A DNA stretch of 64,000 nt, from contig NZ_CAJXYQ010000009.1 in NCBI RefSeq assembly GCF_913063105.1, positions 62,001-126,000 of the forward strand. The letters run 5' to 3'. The notes beneath the pieces are model-generated. The model saw only the letters and a list, made by a program, of their open reading frames with translations. It was not told the origin of the DNA and did no database searches. Below are positions 46,439-54,964 of this stretch, piece after piece. How positions within the stretch are numbered: position 1 is the first letter of the stretch; each line of letters starts with the position of its first letter. This DNA is from an uncultured Draconibacterium sp. Lineage in GTDB: Bacteria > Bacteroidota > Bacteroidia > Bacteroidales > Prolixibacteraceae. A program made the translations under genes and the position numbers.

Positions 46439-47092
46439 CTACTCCAGTTCAAAAATTTTATTGTAGACTTCGTCGTTAATAAGCTTGGCTGTAAGTACAA
46501 ACTGTTTGGTGCCGGTTGCTTTTAAATCCGAAAGGTCGTAGCGAAATTCTTTTGTAAACCAGGCCTCGCAAAGATCGCCATTGGCATTATGCCTTATTTC
46601 GAATGTTGGAACGGTGGAGCTACTTGCTGTCCATGGGTGCATACGGGCCAAATCAATTGTGTGTTCCTGGCAGCCACCGCTGTATGAAAGTTTAAAGTAT
46701 AAACAATTACCATCTACATAAGCTTCATGAATATGAACAGGGTCGCGGGCCAAACTGTCGTAATTCTCAAAATATAAATCAATGTATGGCGAACACGATA
46801 ATTCTTCAACGTAAGTTACTTCGCAGGGAACTCCCTGGCTGCATCCAACCATTACATTGGTTAATTCGGTGTATGTAATAAGTACGCGTTGCCCCTGTGT
46901 AAAAGTAAAATTCTCGGGGTAATAGAGCGGAAGAACTTTGTTGCCGTTGTCAAGTTCAATAATAAATCCACAGTCGCCTGCCCCAGCGTAATCAACAACA
47001 GTTCCGGTTTCGTCAAACGAAAGTATTTCATCATCCTGGCAACTGGTAAATAGAATAAGAAATACGGATAGTATTACGACTAATCGTTTCAT
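46439..47092 (-). CDS. Lipoprotein, NigD-like
   Basis: 217 residues with lipoprotein signal MKRLVVILSVFLILFTSC (Cys 18) and QDDE after it. The first half has an OB-like part (GTVVDYAGAGDCGFIIELDNG, then FTQGQRVLITYTELTNV) and the second half a beta domain (YIDLYFENYDSL, CLYFKLSYSGGCQEH, FRYDLSDL). This layout resembles the two-domain NigD-like lipoproteins of Bacteroidetes, though similarity is weak and partly guesswork. Several cysteines may form disulphides. It starts 49 bp after the serpin gene and could share its transcript. A perfect inverted repeat AACGTAA-N5-TTACGTT lies between the two (47117-47135). Confidence 0.6.
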   Translation of the reverse strand: MKRLVVILSVFLILFTSCQDDEILSFDETGTVVDYAGAGDCGFIIELDNGNKVLPLYYPENFTFTQGQRVLITYTELTNVMVGCSQGVPCEVTYVEELSCSPYIDLYFENYDSLARDPVHIHEAYVDGNCLYFKLSYSGGCQEHTIDLARMHPWTASSSTVPTFEIRHNANGDLCEAWFTKEFRYDLSDLKATGTKQFVLTAKLINDEVYNKIFELE

Positions 47093-47116
47093 GGCATTAT
47101 AAATTGTTTTTGGTAT

Positions 47117-47135
47117 AACGTAAATAACTTACGTT
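47117..47135. other. 7-bp inverted repeat between serpin and NigD-like genes
   Basis: AACGTAA (47117-47123) and TTACGTT (47129-47135) with a five-base spacer lie just upstream of the NigD-like gene. It could be a dimeric operator. No T-run follows, so it is not a terminator. Confidence 0.35.
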
Positions 47136-47141
47136 TATTTT

Positions 47142-48383
47142 CTATTCCTCTTTTTCCGGGTTTTTTACGGTTCCCAGGAATAAAATAGCACCAGTGTCTT
47201 TTTCGGTAATGGCATATAAAAAAGGCCGGTTTACGTTAAATTGCTTATTTTGTGGACCTACCGAGGTAAGTTCAATAGCTACTACTGTTACTGCTGCAGC
47301 TTCAGTACCCTTTTCATTTACTTCAATAAAAGTTTTATGCTTTACGTAGTCGATATTCAGATTGCCATTTTTGTTGATGCCGGTAAAGTCAGCTTGCCCT
47401 CTTCTAAATGCAATTCCCATCCCCATATCGCTTAGTACATCATTTAGTTTTATTTCGTATTTATATTTTAGACGAGGAAGCTTTAGGTCAATATTAACAG
47501 TGTCGGTAAAGCTTGCCATCCATGTTTTCCAATTGCCAACACTTAACTCCTCAACAATATCTTCTACCGAATTTTCTGCTTGGGGAAGAAATACAAACAT
47601 GTTGTAATTACCGGCACCATAGGCTAGTTTAACGGCCTCGAATAAATTGTTGGAGTAGTAAGGCAACGATTCTGTTTTTATCATGGTGGGCACATTAATT
47701 GCTGTTTCGCTGTTCAGATAAAATGGCAGATTTTTCGTGTTGTCTTCGTCAAATTCGGTTTGCCAAATGCCTTTAAAATAAATAGCATTTAGTAAAAACA
47801 TAACATGTTCGGCACTAATATTGTCCAGTATTTTATCTATTTTATTGTGCGTTTTATCTGCTACCCAATTATTAATGGTTTCTAAAGCCCGGGGCGAATT
47901 AAAGTCCAGGCCTTCTACCTCAGCGTCATAATAGTTTTGGTTGGTAGAAACAAAATCGCGTTCAACGGCAAAGCCATTTTTGTAGTAAATGGCATTGGCA
48001 ATTTCTAAAATAACCTTTGGGTCGAGCGATTGCAGAGCAGCCACTAGCGAAGCATACGATTGATTAATTTCTTCGGGTGTTAAACCATAAACTTTAAGGG
48101 TTTCTTCCATCGCCTTTTTTGTTTCGCCATTTGCCCCGTTGTATGTCATGGCCAGCGCCAGGCTAACGCTGAGTGGCGACACCATAATGTTGTCGTATTT
48201 TTCTTCTTCGTCATATATTTTCTGAAAAAGTTCAAGCCCGAACTCATTTTCTGCTTTAACAAGTTGTGCCGACTTCTCGTCCAGTTCTATTTTTTTTATT
48301 GGATCGGTACCATCGTCGTTGCTGTTGCATGCACTTAAAAATAACAAGGCAATTCCAAGAATTACCGAAATGAATGGTTTCAT
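47142..48383 (-). CDS. Serpin-family protease inhibitor, lipoprotein
   Basis: 413 residues from the ATG at 48383, the start of a lipoprotein signal (MKPFISVILGIALLFLSAC, Cys 19). The serpin core is complete: NIMVSPLSVSLALAMTYNGA, LLNAIYFKGIWQTEF, the hinge region EVNEKGTEAAAVTVV, and RPFLYAI before the C-terminal GTVKNP. An alanine-rich hinge means it should be able to insert its loop and trap a protease. Counting from the hinge glycine (P15) puts P1 near the Thr of IELTSVG, but the loop is about three residues longer than in alpha-1-antitrypsin, so the target is uncertain. It is held on a membrane surface, perhaps protecting against host or self proteases. A TTG-N21-TAAATTTG promoter is upstream. 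Confidence 0.93.
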   Translation of the reverse strand: MKPFISVILGIALLFLSACNSNDDGTDPIKKIELDEKSAQLVKAENEFGLELFQKIYDEEEKYDNIMVSPLSVSLALAMTYNGANGETKKAMEETLKVYGLTPEEINQSYASLVAALQSLDPKVILEIANAIYYKNGFAVERDFVSTNQNYYDAEVEGLDFNSPRALETINNWVADKTHNKIDKILDNISAEHVMFLLNAIYFKGIWQTEFDEDNTKNLPFYLNSETAINVPTMIKTESLPYYSNNLFEAVKLAYGAGNYNMFVFLPQAENSVEDIVEELSVGNWKTWMASFTDTVNIDLKLPRLKYKYEIKLNDVLSDMGMGIAFRRGQADFTGINKNGNLNIDYVKHKTFIEVNEKGTEAAAVTVVAIELTSVGPQNKQFNVNRPFLYAITEKDTGAILFLGTVKNPEKEE

Positions 48384-48398
48384 AATCAAACGTTTTAG

Positions 48399-48430
48399 CA
48401 AATTTACAAACCATAGATGCAAAAATGCAA
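48399..48430 (-). promoter_or_regulatory. Promoter of the serpin gene
   Basis: On the minus strand TTG (48428-48430) and TAAATTTG (48399-48406) are 21 bp apart, and the start codon lies 16 bp downstream. Confidence 0.6.
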
Positions 48431-48621
48431 GTTAAGGTTGCGTAACGAATGTTAAAACGTTTTTAAGAAAAACAACATGTGCAGAAAAATGAAAAAAGAA
48501 ATTGCAGAAGCACGCAACCTTTTTTTTAGGCAGTACATCTAACCTGTGATTTTAATTTGTGAGGACCTACTGTTAAAGCAGATGCCAAAAAGTAAGATTA
48601 GAGCAGAAGCATTATTATCTG

Positions 48622-48629
48622 TACTTTTG
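48622..48629 (+). promoter_or_regulatory. -7 promoter element of the sigma factor gene
   Basis: TACTTTTG, a perfect TAnnTTTG match, ends 8 bp before the TTG start codon used for the sigma factor, so the mRNA would be almost leaderless. No good -33 TTG was seen. Confidence 0.5.
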
Positions 48630-48637
48630 GGTGAACT

Positions 48638-49210
48638 TTGCGAAAGATTTTGGAAGACCTGAAAAAAATAATAAAAGATTGTGCTTCGGGGAAACAGCGT
48701 GCACAAGAACAACTATACCAAATGTTTGCGCCTAAAATGTTTGGAGTATGCTTGCGCTATGCTAAGGACAACACCGAAGCAGAAGATAATCTGCAGGAAG
48801 GATTTATTAAGGTGTTTCAATATATTGATCGGTTTAGGCACGAAGGTTCATTGGAAGGTTGGATACGAAGAATAATGGTAAATGTATCACTCGAAAAATT
48901 CAGGAAACAGCATTTAATGCATCCTGTTGAGGATATTAGCAAGTTCGAGAGCCAGTACATTTCAGACGATATACTTGCCGCAATATCGGCCAAGGAGTTA
49001 ATCGCTCTGATACAGGAATTGCCTCCGCGTTACCGTATGGTTTTTAACCTTTTTGTAATAGATGGGATGAACCATCAGGAGATTAGTGATGAAATGAAAA
49101 TAACGGTGGGAACATCGAAGTCGAACCTGGCAAGGGCCAGAGATATTTTGAAACGTAGAGTGAAAGAACTGTACGGAGATATTGAAACAAGTAATTACAC
49201 TGCCGGATGA
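48638..49210 (+). CDS. RNA polymerase sigma factor, ECF type
   Basis: 190 residues. Region 2 (about 12-85; APKMFGVCLRYAKDNTEAED, then LQEGFIKVFQYIDRFRHEGS and LEGWIRRIMVNVSLEKFRK) and region 4 (about 125-180; LPPRYRMVFNLFVIDGMNHQEI, then VGTSKSNLARARDILKRRV) are complete. Conserved residues before APKMFG require an N-terminus at or near the TTG at 48638; no ATG is available there, so a TTG start (48638 or 48650) is likely. The gene overlaps its downstream partner by 4 bp (ATGA), so the pair is translationally coupled. It would recruit polymerase to an envelope or stress regulon. Confidence 0.9.
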   Translation: MRKILEDLKKIIKDCASGKQRAQEQLYQMFAPKMFGVCLRYAKDNTEAEDNLQEGFIKVFQYIDRFRHEGSLEGWIRRIMVNVSLEKFRKQHLMHPVEDISKFESQYISDDILAAISAKELIALIQELPPRYRMVFNLFVIDGMNHQEISDEMKITVGTSKSNLARARDILKRRVKELYGDIETSNYTAG

Positions 49211-50628
49211 GCAAGAGACTAAATATTGACGATTCGATTAAAGAAAAATTGGACGGCTTTTCTGCTGCTCCGCCACCACATGTTTGGACAAATATTCAAA
49301 CAAACATGGCTGCCCGGCGCAAAAAACGTCGTTTAGCTTATGTCGGTTGGATATCGGCAGCAGCAGTGGTGGTGCTGGCATTCATTGCCGGGTGGTATTT
49401 TAGCGGGCAAAATACTATCGTGCAACCAATGTTGGTTGAGCAGCAACAAGCTACAGCTAAGTCAAATGCCGGTTTGTCAGCCGCTCAGGATGCCGAAATT
49501 GAAGGAAAAGCCGAAACGTCAGCAGGTATTTCTGAACTTATTGCAAATTCAAACACCGAGCCCATAACTGCAATAATTATTTCTGAGAACTCAACGGCAG
49601 AGCAACCCGGGCGTGATGGAGAAATACCGGAAACAACAGGAGGTGACGAAAAATTAGATGAGCACTACAGTTTGTTGCAAAGTATTGATGCATTTTTAGC
49701 TAAAAATATGCCCGATCTTAGGTTGCAACAAGTACAGAACAAACCTGTTGAGCCTTATTTAACAGCGGCTGATGAAGTGTTAATAGCATCGAATATAAAA
49801 ACATTTGAAACGGTAAAAAACAAAGAGAATGGATGGATTGTTGGCGCACACGTGTCGCCCGGCTATTCATCGCACTCAGCGCAACATAAGGATACTTACT
49901 CACAGAATATGACCTACCAAAGCGATAACGGTGGAGGAAATGTGGGAGGAGGAATATCGGTGCAGTATAAAACCAGTAAGCGCTTACGTGTTGAAAGCGG
50001 TGTTTACTACGCTAAAGATGGACAGAAAGCAAAAAATTCGTTTAATTTATTTGCGTTTAAAAATGATGCTGATTATATGACCTCACCAGAGTTTTCGTAT
50101 GATGATGCACAGCCCGCTTTTTCAAATGTTGTTACCGCAGGAAGCGAAGGAATTGCCATGAACAGTACTGCCGGAGTAATAAAAATGCAAGCTACCCCAC
50201 AAGGGGCGCAAATTGCTGCTAATTTAGAAACAGACAAGGCCCGGGCTGATAATGTATTGTATGCCGATGGCGAGTTTTCGCAGGTTTTTGAATTTGTGGA
50301 AATTCCGTTGTATTTACGTTATAGCATTTTGGATAAGCGCCTGGGCATTGAATTGCTTGGTGGGGTAAATGCCGGATTTGTGATTGGAAATAACGCTTAT
50401 CTTGATAATAACTATGGTGTGCAAAACATTGGTAGCACTGCAGATATTTCAACGCTGAATTTCTCCGGAACATTAGGTGTAGGTGTAAACTATATGCTTG
50501 GTAAACATTTCTCGCTGGCACTCGAGCCGCGCATAAATTATTACTTAAACTCAATCAATAGCAATCCCGATGTGGATTACCGGCCATATCGTTTGGGTGT
50601 TTATACCGGAATATATTACGAGTTTTAA
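49207..50628 (+). CDS. Membrane-anchored protein with C-terminal outer-membrane beta-barrel-like domain, sigma-factor partner
   Basis: 473 residues. The first 45 are cytoplasmic and include DGFSAAPPPHVWTNIQ, a stretch like that in short anti-sigma domains. One membrane helix follows (about 50-69; GWISAAAVVVLAFIAGWYF). Residues about 75-200 form a low-complexity Gln/Ala/Thr/Glu region. The C-terminal half (about 205-473) has YSSHSAQHKDTYSQN, KRLRVESGVYYAKDGQ, IPLYLRYSILDKRLGIELLGG and the terminal YRPYRLGVYTGIYYEF, matching outer membrane beta-barrel domains. Joining an inner-membrane helix with a barrel domain is odd; the barrel may lie in the periplasm as a sensor. The 4-bp overlap with the sigma factor suggests it controls that factor. 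That role is inferred. Confidence 0.7.
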   Translation: MSKRLNIDDSIKEKLDGFSAAPPPHVWTNIQTNMAARRKKRRLAYVGWISAAAVVVLAFIAGWYFSGQNTIVQPMLVEQQQATAKSNAGLSAAQDAEIEGKAETSAGISELIANSNTEPITAIIISENSTAEQPGRDGEIPETTGGDEKLDEHYSLLQSIDAFLAKNMPDLRLQQVQNKPVEPYLTAADEVLIASNIKTFETVKNKENGWIVGAHVSPGYSSHSAQHKDTYSQNMTYQSDNGGGNVGGGISVQYKTSKRLRVESGVYYAKDGQKAKNSFNLFAFKNDADYMTSPEFSYDDAQPAFSNVVTAGSEGIAMNSTAGVIKMQATPQGAQIAANLETDKARADNVLYADGEFSQVFEFVEIPLYLRYSILDKRLGIELLGGVNAGFVIGNNAYLDNNYGVQNIGSTADISTLNFSGTLGVGVNYMLGKHFSLALEPRINYYLNSINSNPDVDYRPYRLGVYTGIYYEF

Positions 50629-50641
50629 GGCCATGCTAATG

Positions 50642-51034
50642 CTAAGCTTCCGGATCAAGCAGCCATTTTAATGCCGCTTCTTTTGTAGAGAATACTTTTA
50701 CCCTGAATCCAATTTCTCTATTCACTTCCTGCTCAAACAGCAAAGATGCTGCGGTAGAAAAAGGATCGTTAATAACAATGCCCTGTTTTTTTCCATTAAC
50801 AATGTCTACAATATTGCGCATAAAGTCAACAATAAGGCTCACATCGTTAGGTGTCATTTTAAACCGAGCTTCAGTGTAGTCTGATAAAAGATTATAGCCG
50901 CCTGCAGTAAACTCCGGCATTTTTAAAAACTCGTTCACCCAAACATATCCTATGTCTTTTTCTTCAAGAATTCCGTTATGCTTATACAAAATAAGCTTAC
51001 GTGAATGATCGGATGTTACTGAATAATTCATCAA
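50642..51034 (-). CDS. Small STAS-like protein, paralogue of the gene at 58154
   Basis: 130 residues with no signal peptide or membrane helix. The pattern SRKLILYKHNGILEEKDIG, then AGGYNLLSDYTEARFKMTP, KKQGIVINDPFSTAASLLFEQ and a KVFSTKEAALKWLL end is that of SpoIIAA-like/STAS small proteins. The gene at 58154 has the same layout and end (FSTDKAALEWLKKG). In Bacteroidota such proteins often lie beside sensor kinases. It follows the beta-barrel gene by 13 bp on the opposite strand. Function unknown. Confidence 0.7.
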   Translation of the reverse strand: MMNYSVTSDHSRKLILYKHNGILEEKDIGYVWVNEFLKMPEFTAGGYNLLSDYTEARFKMTPNDVSLIVDFMRNIVDIVNGKKQGIVINDPFSTAASLLFEQEVNREIGFRVKVFSTKEAALKWLLDPEA

Positions 51035-51495
51035 GTAAATGTGTGCTTTGTTTCTTCTATTTTGTTGTTTTTTGTTTGTGACGTCTTATTAAAATTAATT
51101 AAAAATCATTGATATTCAAAGTGTTGTGTGGTTTTTTTGTTTGGTTTTGCATACTATTATTATGTACGAAGGAAGATATTGGATAGCGCTATGCAGAAGC
51201 AAGTAGGCCTTAAGAGGGCATTATTATAAACTAAAGGTCAATAAAAAACTATAATGAAACAGTTATCTACGTTTACGATTAAAAACTCATTCCAACAAGT
51301 AAAACTGTAAACCTCATGAGAATGTGAAATTTTAAGTTTTAAAGACTGAATTCACACAATTACAGCAAAACAACAGTAATTCTTTTATATTTTTGACCCC
51401 AATTCAACAGGGCCTAAACGATTCAGCTGGTAATCCATGTGGTGTTCGTTTTACACAAATAATAAAAAAAGTACGGAGTCTTTTAATTTTTTTAA
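51035..51495. other. Intergenic region before pta
   Basis: 461 bp without a credible gene on either strand. It holds a TATTTTTG -7 element at 51388-51395. Nothing else was recognised, including no riboswitch and no tRNA. Confidence 0.6.
51388..51395 (+). promoter_or_regulatory. -7 promoter element for pta
   Basis: TATTTTTG matches TAnnTTTG about 100 bp before the pta start. There is no TTG at the correct distance upstream. Confidence 0.4.
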
Positions 51496-53589
51496 ATGAA
51501 AACTGGAATTTATATCACAAATACCGAAAGCCAAACAGGAAGATCGCTTGTAACGCTTGGTGTTTTAAAAGTTTTGCTTTCAAAAGTAAGTAAGGTTGGC
51601 TACTTCCGACCAATTATTAACGATTATCCAAAAGGAGTTCACGATAATCATATCGAAACCATGTTAACGTATTTCAACCTCGATATGGAATACAAAGATG
51701 CCTATGGCTTTACCATGTCGCAAGTGGTTAAGTATAAAAACATGGGGCAGGAGGCACGTTTGATTGACCAAATGATTGACCGTTATAAAAAGCTGGAAGA
51801 GCAGTATGACGTGGTGGTGGTTGAAGGCTCTGATTTCGAAAACAAAGGTATTTCTTTTGAATTTGATTTGAATGTTGAATTTGCCAAAAACCTTTCAGTT
51901 CCTACCATTTTGGTAAGTTCGGCAAAAGATAAGCAGATGGATGAGGCCATCTCAAATCTTGATTTGGCTGTAAAATCATTTGCTGAAAAAGATGTGGTTG
52001 TGCAATCGGTTGTTATGAACCGGGTGAAAGCCGGAGATTGCGAACAGATGAAAGCCGAACTAACGAAAGTAATTCCAGAAGGTACGTCAATTGAAATTAT
52101 TCCGGAAATAAAAAAATTGGGAAGTCCAACCATCCGAGAAATATACGAAGCCATTGGTGGTACAATTTTATTGGGCGAAAACCTGTTGTGTAAACAAGCC
52201 GACCGCTACGACGTAGGAGCTATGCAGTTGCGAAATTACCTTGATCGGGTGGAAGAAAACAGCCTGATAATTACACCTGGCGACCGTTCTGATATTATTT
52301 TGGGAGCTTTACAGGCCAATGCCTCATCAAATTACCCAAACATAGCAGGTATTGTGGTTACCGGAGGTATTGCCCCCGAGCCTCAGATACTTAAACTTAT
52401 TGAAGGTTTGCCAACTATTGTTCCTATTATTTTGGTGGATGATGTAACTTTCGTTGCTGCCAATAAAATAGCCAATGTGAAACCAAAAATTACACCCGGT
52501 ATAACACGAAAGCTCGACCTGAGTATTTCTACTTTTGAAAAGTATATTGACACTGAATTCCTGATTGATAAATTCAGAAGTTTTAAAACAGATGTGGTTA
52601 CCCCGCATATGTTTCAGTACAACCTGGTGGCCAAGGCAAAATCGAAAAAACAACACATTGTTTTACCCGAAGGAACCGACCCACGTATTTTACTGGCCGC
52701 AACCCGTTTGGTAGACCAGAATGTTGTTGAAGTTACCCTACTCGGAAACAGAGAAGAGATAATAGCTAAAGCTGCCGAAATTGGTGTGAAGATTAATGGA
52801 AACATTAAAATTGTAGACCCTGCAAAATCAGAACATTACGAAGATTACTGGAGAACCTATCACGAGCTGAGAAAGCACAAGAACATACCCGAAGATATGG
52901 CACAGGATGCGCTGGCAGATGTTTCTTACTTCGGAACCATGATGGTTTATAAAGGCCATGCCGACGGAATGGTATCGGGTGCAGCCCATACCACAGCGCA
53001 TACAATTATTCCTGCCTTACAATTTGTAAAAACAAAACCGGGAGTTAAAACCGTGTCGTCGGTGTTTTTTATGTGTTTAGACGACCATGTTTCGGTAATG
53101 GGCGATTGTGCAGTTAATGTGAGCCCGAATGCCGAGCAACTGGCAGAAATTGCTGTTTCGTCAGCCGATTCGGCAAAAGCATTTGGCATCGACCCAAAAG
53201 TTGCCATGTTATCGTACTCTTCAGGTACATCCGGTTCGGGAGCAGAAGTAGATAAAGTACGTGCTGCTACCGAAAAAGCGATCAGCATGCGCCCGGAACT
53301 AAAAATAGAAGGACCAATACAGTATGATGCTGCCGTTGACCCGAGTGTTGGTAAAAGCAAATTGCCCGATTCGCAGGTTGCCGGGCAGGCCAATGTTTTG
53401 ATTTTCCCCGATTTGAATACCGGAAATAATACTTACAAAGCTATTCAGCGCGAAACCGGAGCGTTAGCCATTGGCCCAATGTTACAAGGCTTAAATAAAC
53501 CGGTTAACGATTTAAGCCGTGGTTGCACTGTTGATGATATTTTTAATACAGTTGTAATTACTGCCATTCAGGCGCAGGAAGGGTTTTAA
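51496..53589 (+). CDS. pta: Phosphate acetyltransferase
   Basis: 697 residues, the long three-domain form. N-terminal BioD-like NTP-binding-fold domain (TGIYITNTESQTGRSLVTLG, 3-22) lacks a Walker A lysine, as in most Pta proteins. A central DRTGG domain (about 215-320) follows. The C-terminal catalytic PTA_PTB domain (about 365-690; QHIVLPEGTDPRILLAATRLV, then HADGMVSGAAHTTAHTI and SYSSGTSGSGAEVDKV) is complete. It converts acetyl-CoA and phosphate to acetyl phosphate. The downstream gene 96 bp away is ackA, giving the standard acetate/ATP pathway. The N-terminal domains may be regulatory. Confidence 0.95.
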   Translation: MKTGIYITNTESQTGRSLVTLGVLKVLLSKVSKVGYFRPIINDYPKGVHDNHIETMLTYFNLDMEYKDAYGFTMSQVVKYKNMGQEARLIDQMIDRYKKLEEQYDVVVVEGSDFENKGISFEFDLNVEFAKNLSVPTILVSSAKDKQMDEAISNLDLAVKSFAEKDVVVQSVVMNRVKAGDCEQMKAELTKVIPEGTSIEIIPEIKKLGSPTIREIYEAIGGTILLGENLLCKQADRYDVGAMQLRNYLDRVEENSLIITPGDRSDIILGALQANASSNYPNIAGIVVTGGIAPEPQILKLIEGLPTIVPIILVDDVTFVAANKIANVKPKITPGITRKLDLSISTFEKYIDTEFLIDKFRSFKTDVVTPHMFQYNLVAKAKSKKQHIVLPEGTDPRILLAATRLVDQNVVEVTLLGNREEIIAKAAEIGVKINGNIKIVDPAKSEHYEDYWRTYHELRKHKNIPEDMAQDALADVSYFGTMMVYKGHADGMVSGAAHTTAHTIIPALQFVKTKPGVKTVSSVFFMCLDDHVSVMGDCAVNVSPNAEQLAEIAVSSADSAKAFGIDPKVAMLSYSSGTSGSGAEVDKVRAATEKAISMRPELKIEGPIQYDAAVDPSVGKSKLPDSQVAGQANVLIFPDLNTGNNTYKAIQRETGALAIGPMLQGLNKPVNDLSRGCTVDDIFNTVVITAIQAQEGF

Positions 53590-53685
53590 AAGCGTAAAAT
53601 CAACTGATTTACGATAGTGGGCAAGGTGTTGGCAGAACGGTTCAACTGCTTGTTCATTACCAAACTTTTAACGATATATTTTAAA

Positions 53686-54882
53686 ATGAATATTTTAGTA
53701 ATTAATGCAGGTAGTTCGTCAATTAAATATCAGCTTATTGATATGAATACTGAGCTGCCATTATCGAGTGGAATTGTTGAACGCATTGGTCTTGAAATGG
53801 GGGTTATTAAACACAAAACCTTTACCAGTGGTGCAGAAGAAAAAACAATTGAAGAATTTCCGATTCCGGATCATGGTGTTGGTTTGAAACGTGTTTCGGA
53901 GTTACTTATGGATGCCGACAAAGGCGTAATTAGTGACCCTTCAGAAATTAAAGCTGTTGGACACCGCCTTGTACATGGTGGCGAAACTTTTACCCAAACC
54001 GTTGTAATTACCGACGAGGTAAAAGCTAAAGTTAAAGAATTGTTTCCGTTGGCGCCTCTGCATAACCCGGCAAACCTTATTGGCGTTGAGGTAGCAGAGA
54101 AAGTATTTCCTAACGCCACGCAGGTTGGTGTTTTTGATACTGCTTTTCATCAATCAATACCTGAGAAAGCTTTTCGTTATGCCTTGCCCGAAAAATTTTA
54201 CAGCGAATTGCGCATTCGTAAATACGGCTTTCATGGAACATCACACAAGTTTATTTCCGAAAAAGCAATTGAATACCTCGGAAATCCTGATGCAAAAATC
54301 ATTACTATCCACTTAGGCAATGGTGCATCAATGGCAGCAGTAAAAGGCGGCGTTTGTGTTGATACAACCATGGGAATGGGACCTCTGAGTGGATTAATAA
54401 TGGGAACCCGATCGGGAGATATTGATCCGGCAATTATTTTTTACCTGGCACAGCAAAAAGGGTATTCTGTTGAGGAAATTTCTGATTTGTTAAATAAGGA
54501 AAGTGGCATGAAAGGCCTCACCGGTTTAACCGATATGCGCGATGTGGAAAAACGCCAGCGTGAAGGGGCACCTGATGCTGTTCTTGCCTTGGAGATGTAT
54601 GCCTATCGCGTAAAACATTTTGTAGGAAGTTATGCCGCAGCAATGAACGGTGTTGATGCTATTGTTTTTACCGCCGGAATTGGGGAAAACGATACTTCTA
54701 TCAGACGAATGGTGTGCGAAGATATGGATTACCTGGGAATAACCTGGGATGAAGAGAAAGATAAAAACCGTACAGACAGCCTACACGAGATTAACACTGC
54801 AGGTGCTAAAACAAAGGTGTTAATTATTCCAACCAACGAGGAGTTGGAAATTGCCAAACAATCGTTGGAGCTTGTAAAATAA
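53686..54882 (+). CDS. ackA: Acetate kinase
   Basis: 398 residues. MNILVINAGSSSIKYQLID is the typical start, so the ATG at 53686 is preferred over an in-frame GTG at 53617. The motifs HGTSHKFISEKA, ITIHLGNGASMAAVKGG, DTTMGMGPLSGLIMGTRSGD and FTAGIGEND are present. It makes ATP and acetate from acetyl phosphate and acts with Pta. The pair likely forms one operon and ends in a strong terminator shared with the convergent hybrid kinase. Confidence 0.96.
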   Translation: MNILVINAGSSSIKYQLIDMNTELPLSSGIVERIGLEMGVIKHKTFTSGAEEKTIEEFPIPDHGVGLKRVSELLMDADKGVISDPSEIKAVGHRLVHGGETFTQTVVITDEVKAKVKELFPLAPLHNPANLIGVEVAEKVFPNATQVGVFDTAFHQSIPEKAFRYALPEKFYSELRIRKYGFHGTSHKFISEKAIEYLGNPDAKIITIHLGNGASMAAVKGGVCVDTTMGMGPLSGLIMGTRSGDIDPAIIFYLAQQKGYSVEEISDLLNKESGMKGLTGLTDMRDVEKRQREGAPDAVLALEMYAYRVKHFVGSYAAAMNGVDAIVFTAGIGENDTSIRRMVCEDMDYLGITWDEEKDKNRTDSLHEINTAGAKTKVLIIPTNEELEIAKQSLELVK

Positions 54883-54903
54883 CCGGCTCATCAAAAAAAA
54901 CAG

Positions 54904-54943
54904 AAAGGAAGGCGTGTTTACTAAGCACGCCTTCCTTTTTTTT
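54904..54943 (+). terminator. Terminator after ackA
   Basis: AAAGGAAGGCGTG (54904-54916) pairs perfectly with CACGCCTTCCTTT (54926-54938), followed by more T. The T-run lies toward the convergent kinase gene. Confidence 0.92.
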
Positions 54944-54964
54944 AGCGTGAGCAAGTTGATAAGC

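Noticed and set aside
45774..48383. Three adjacent lipoprotein genes as a defence or toxin system
   Set aside because: No toxin, nuclease or immunity motif; terminators and promoters suggest at least two separate units.
53617..53685. GTG start for acetate kinase
   Set aside because: The family start MNILVINAGSSSIKY begins at the ATG at 53686.
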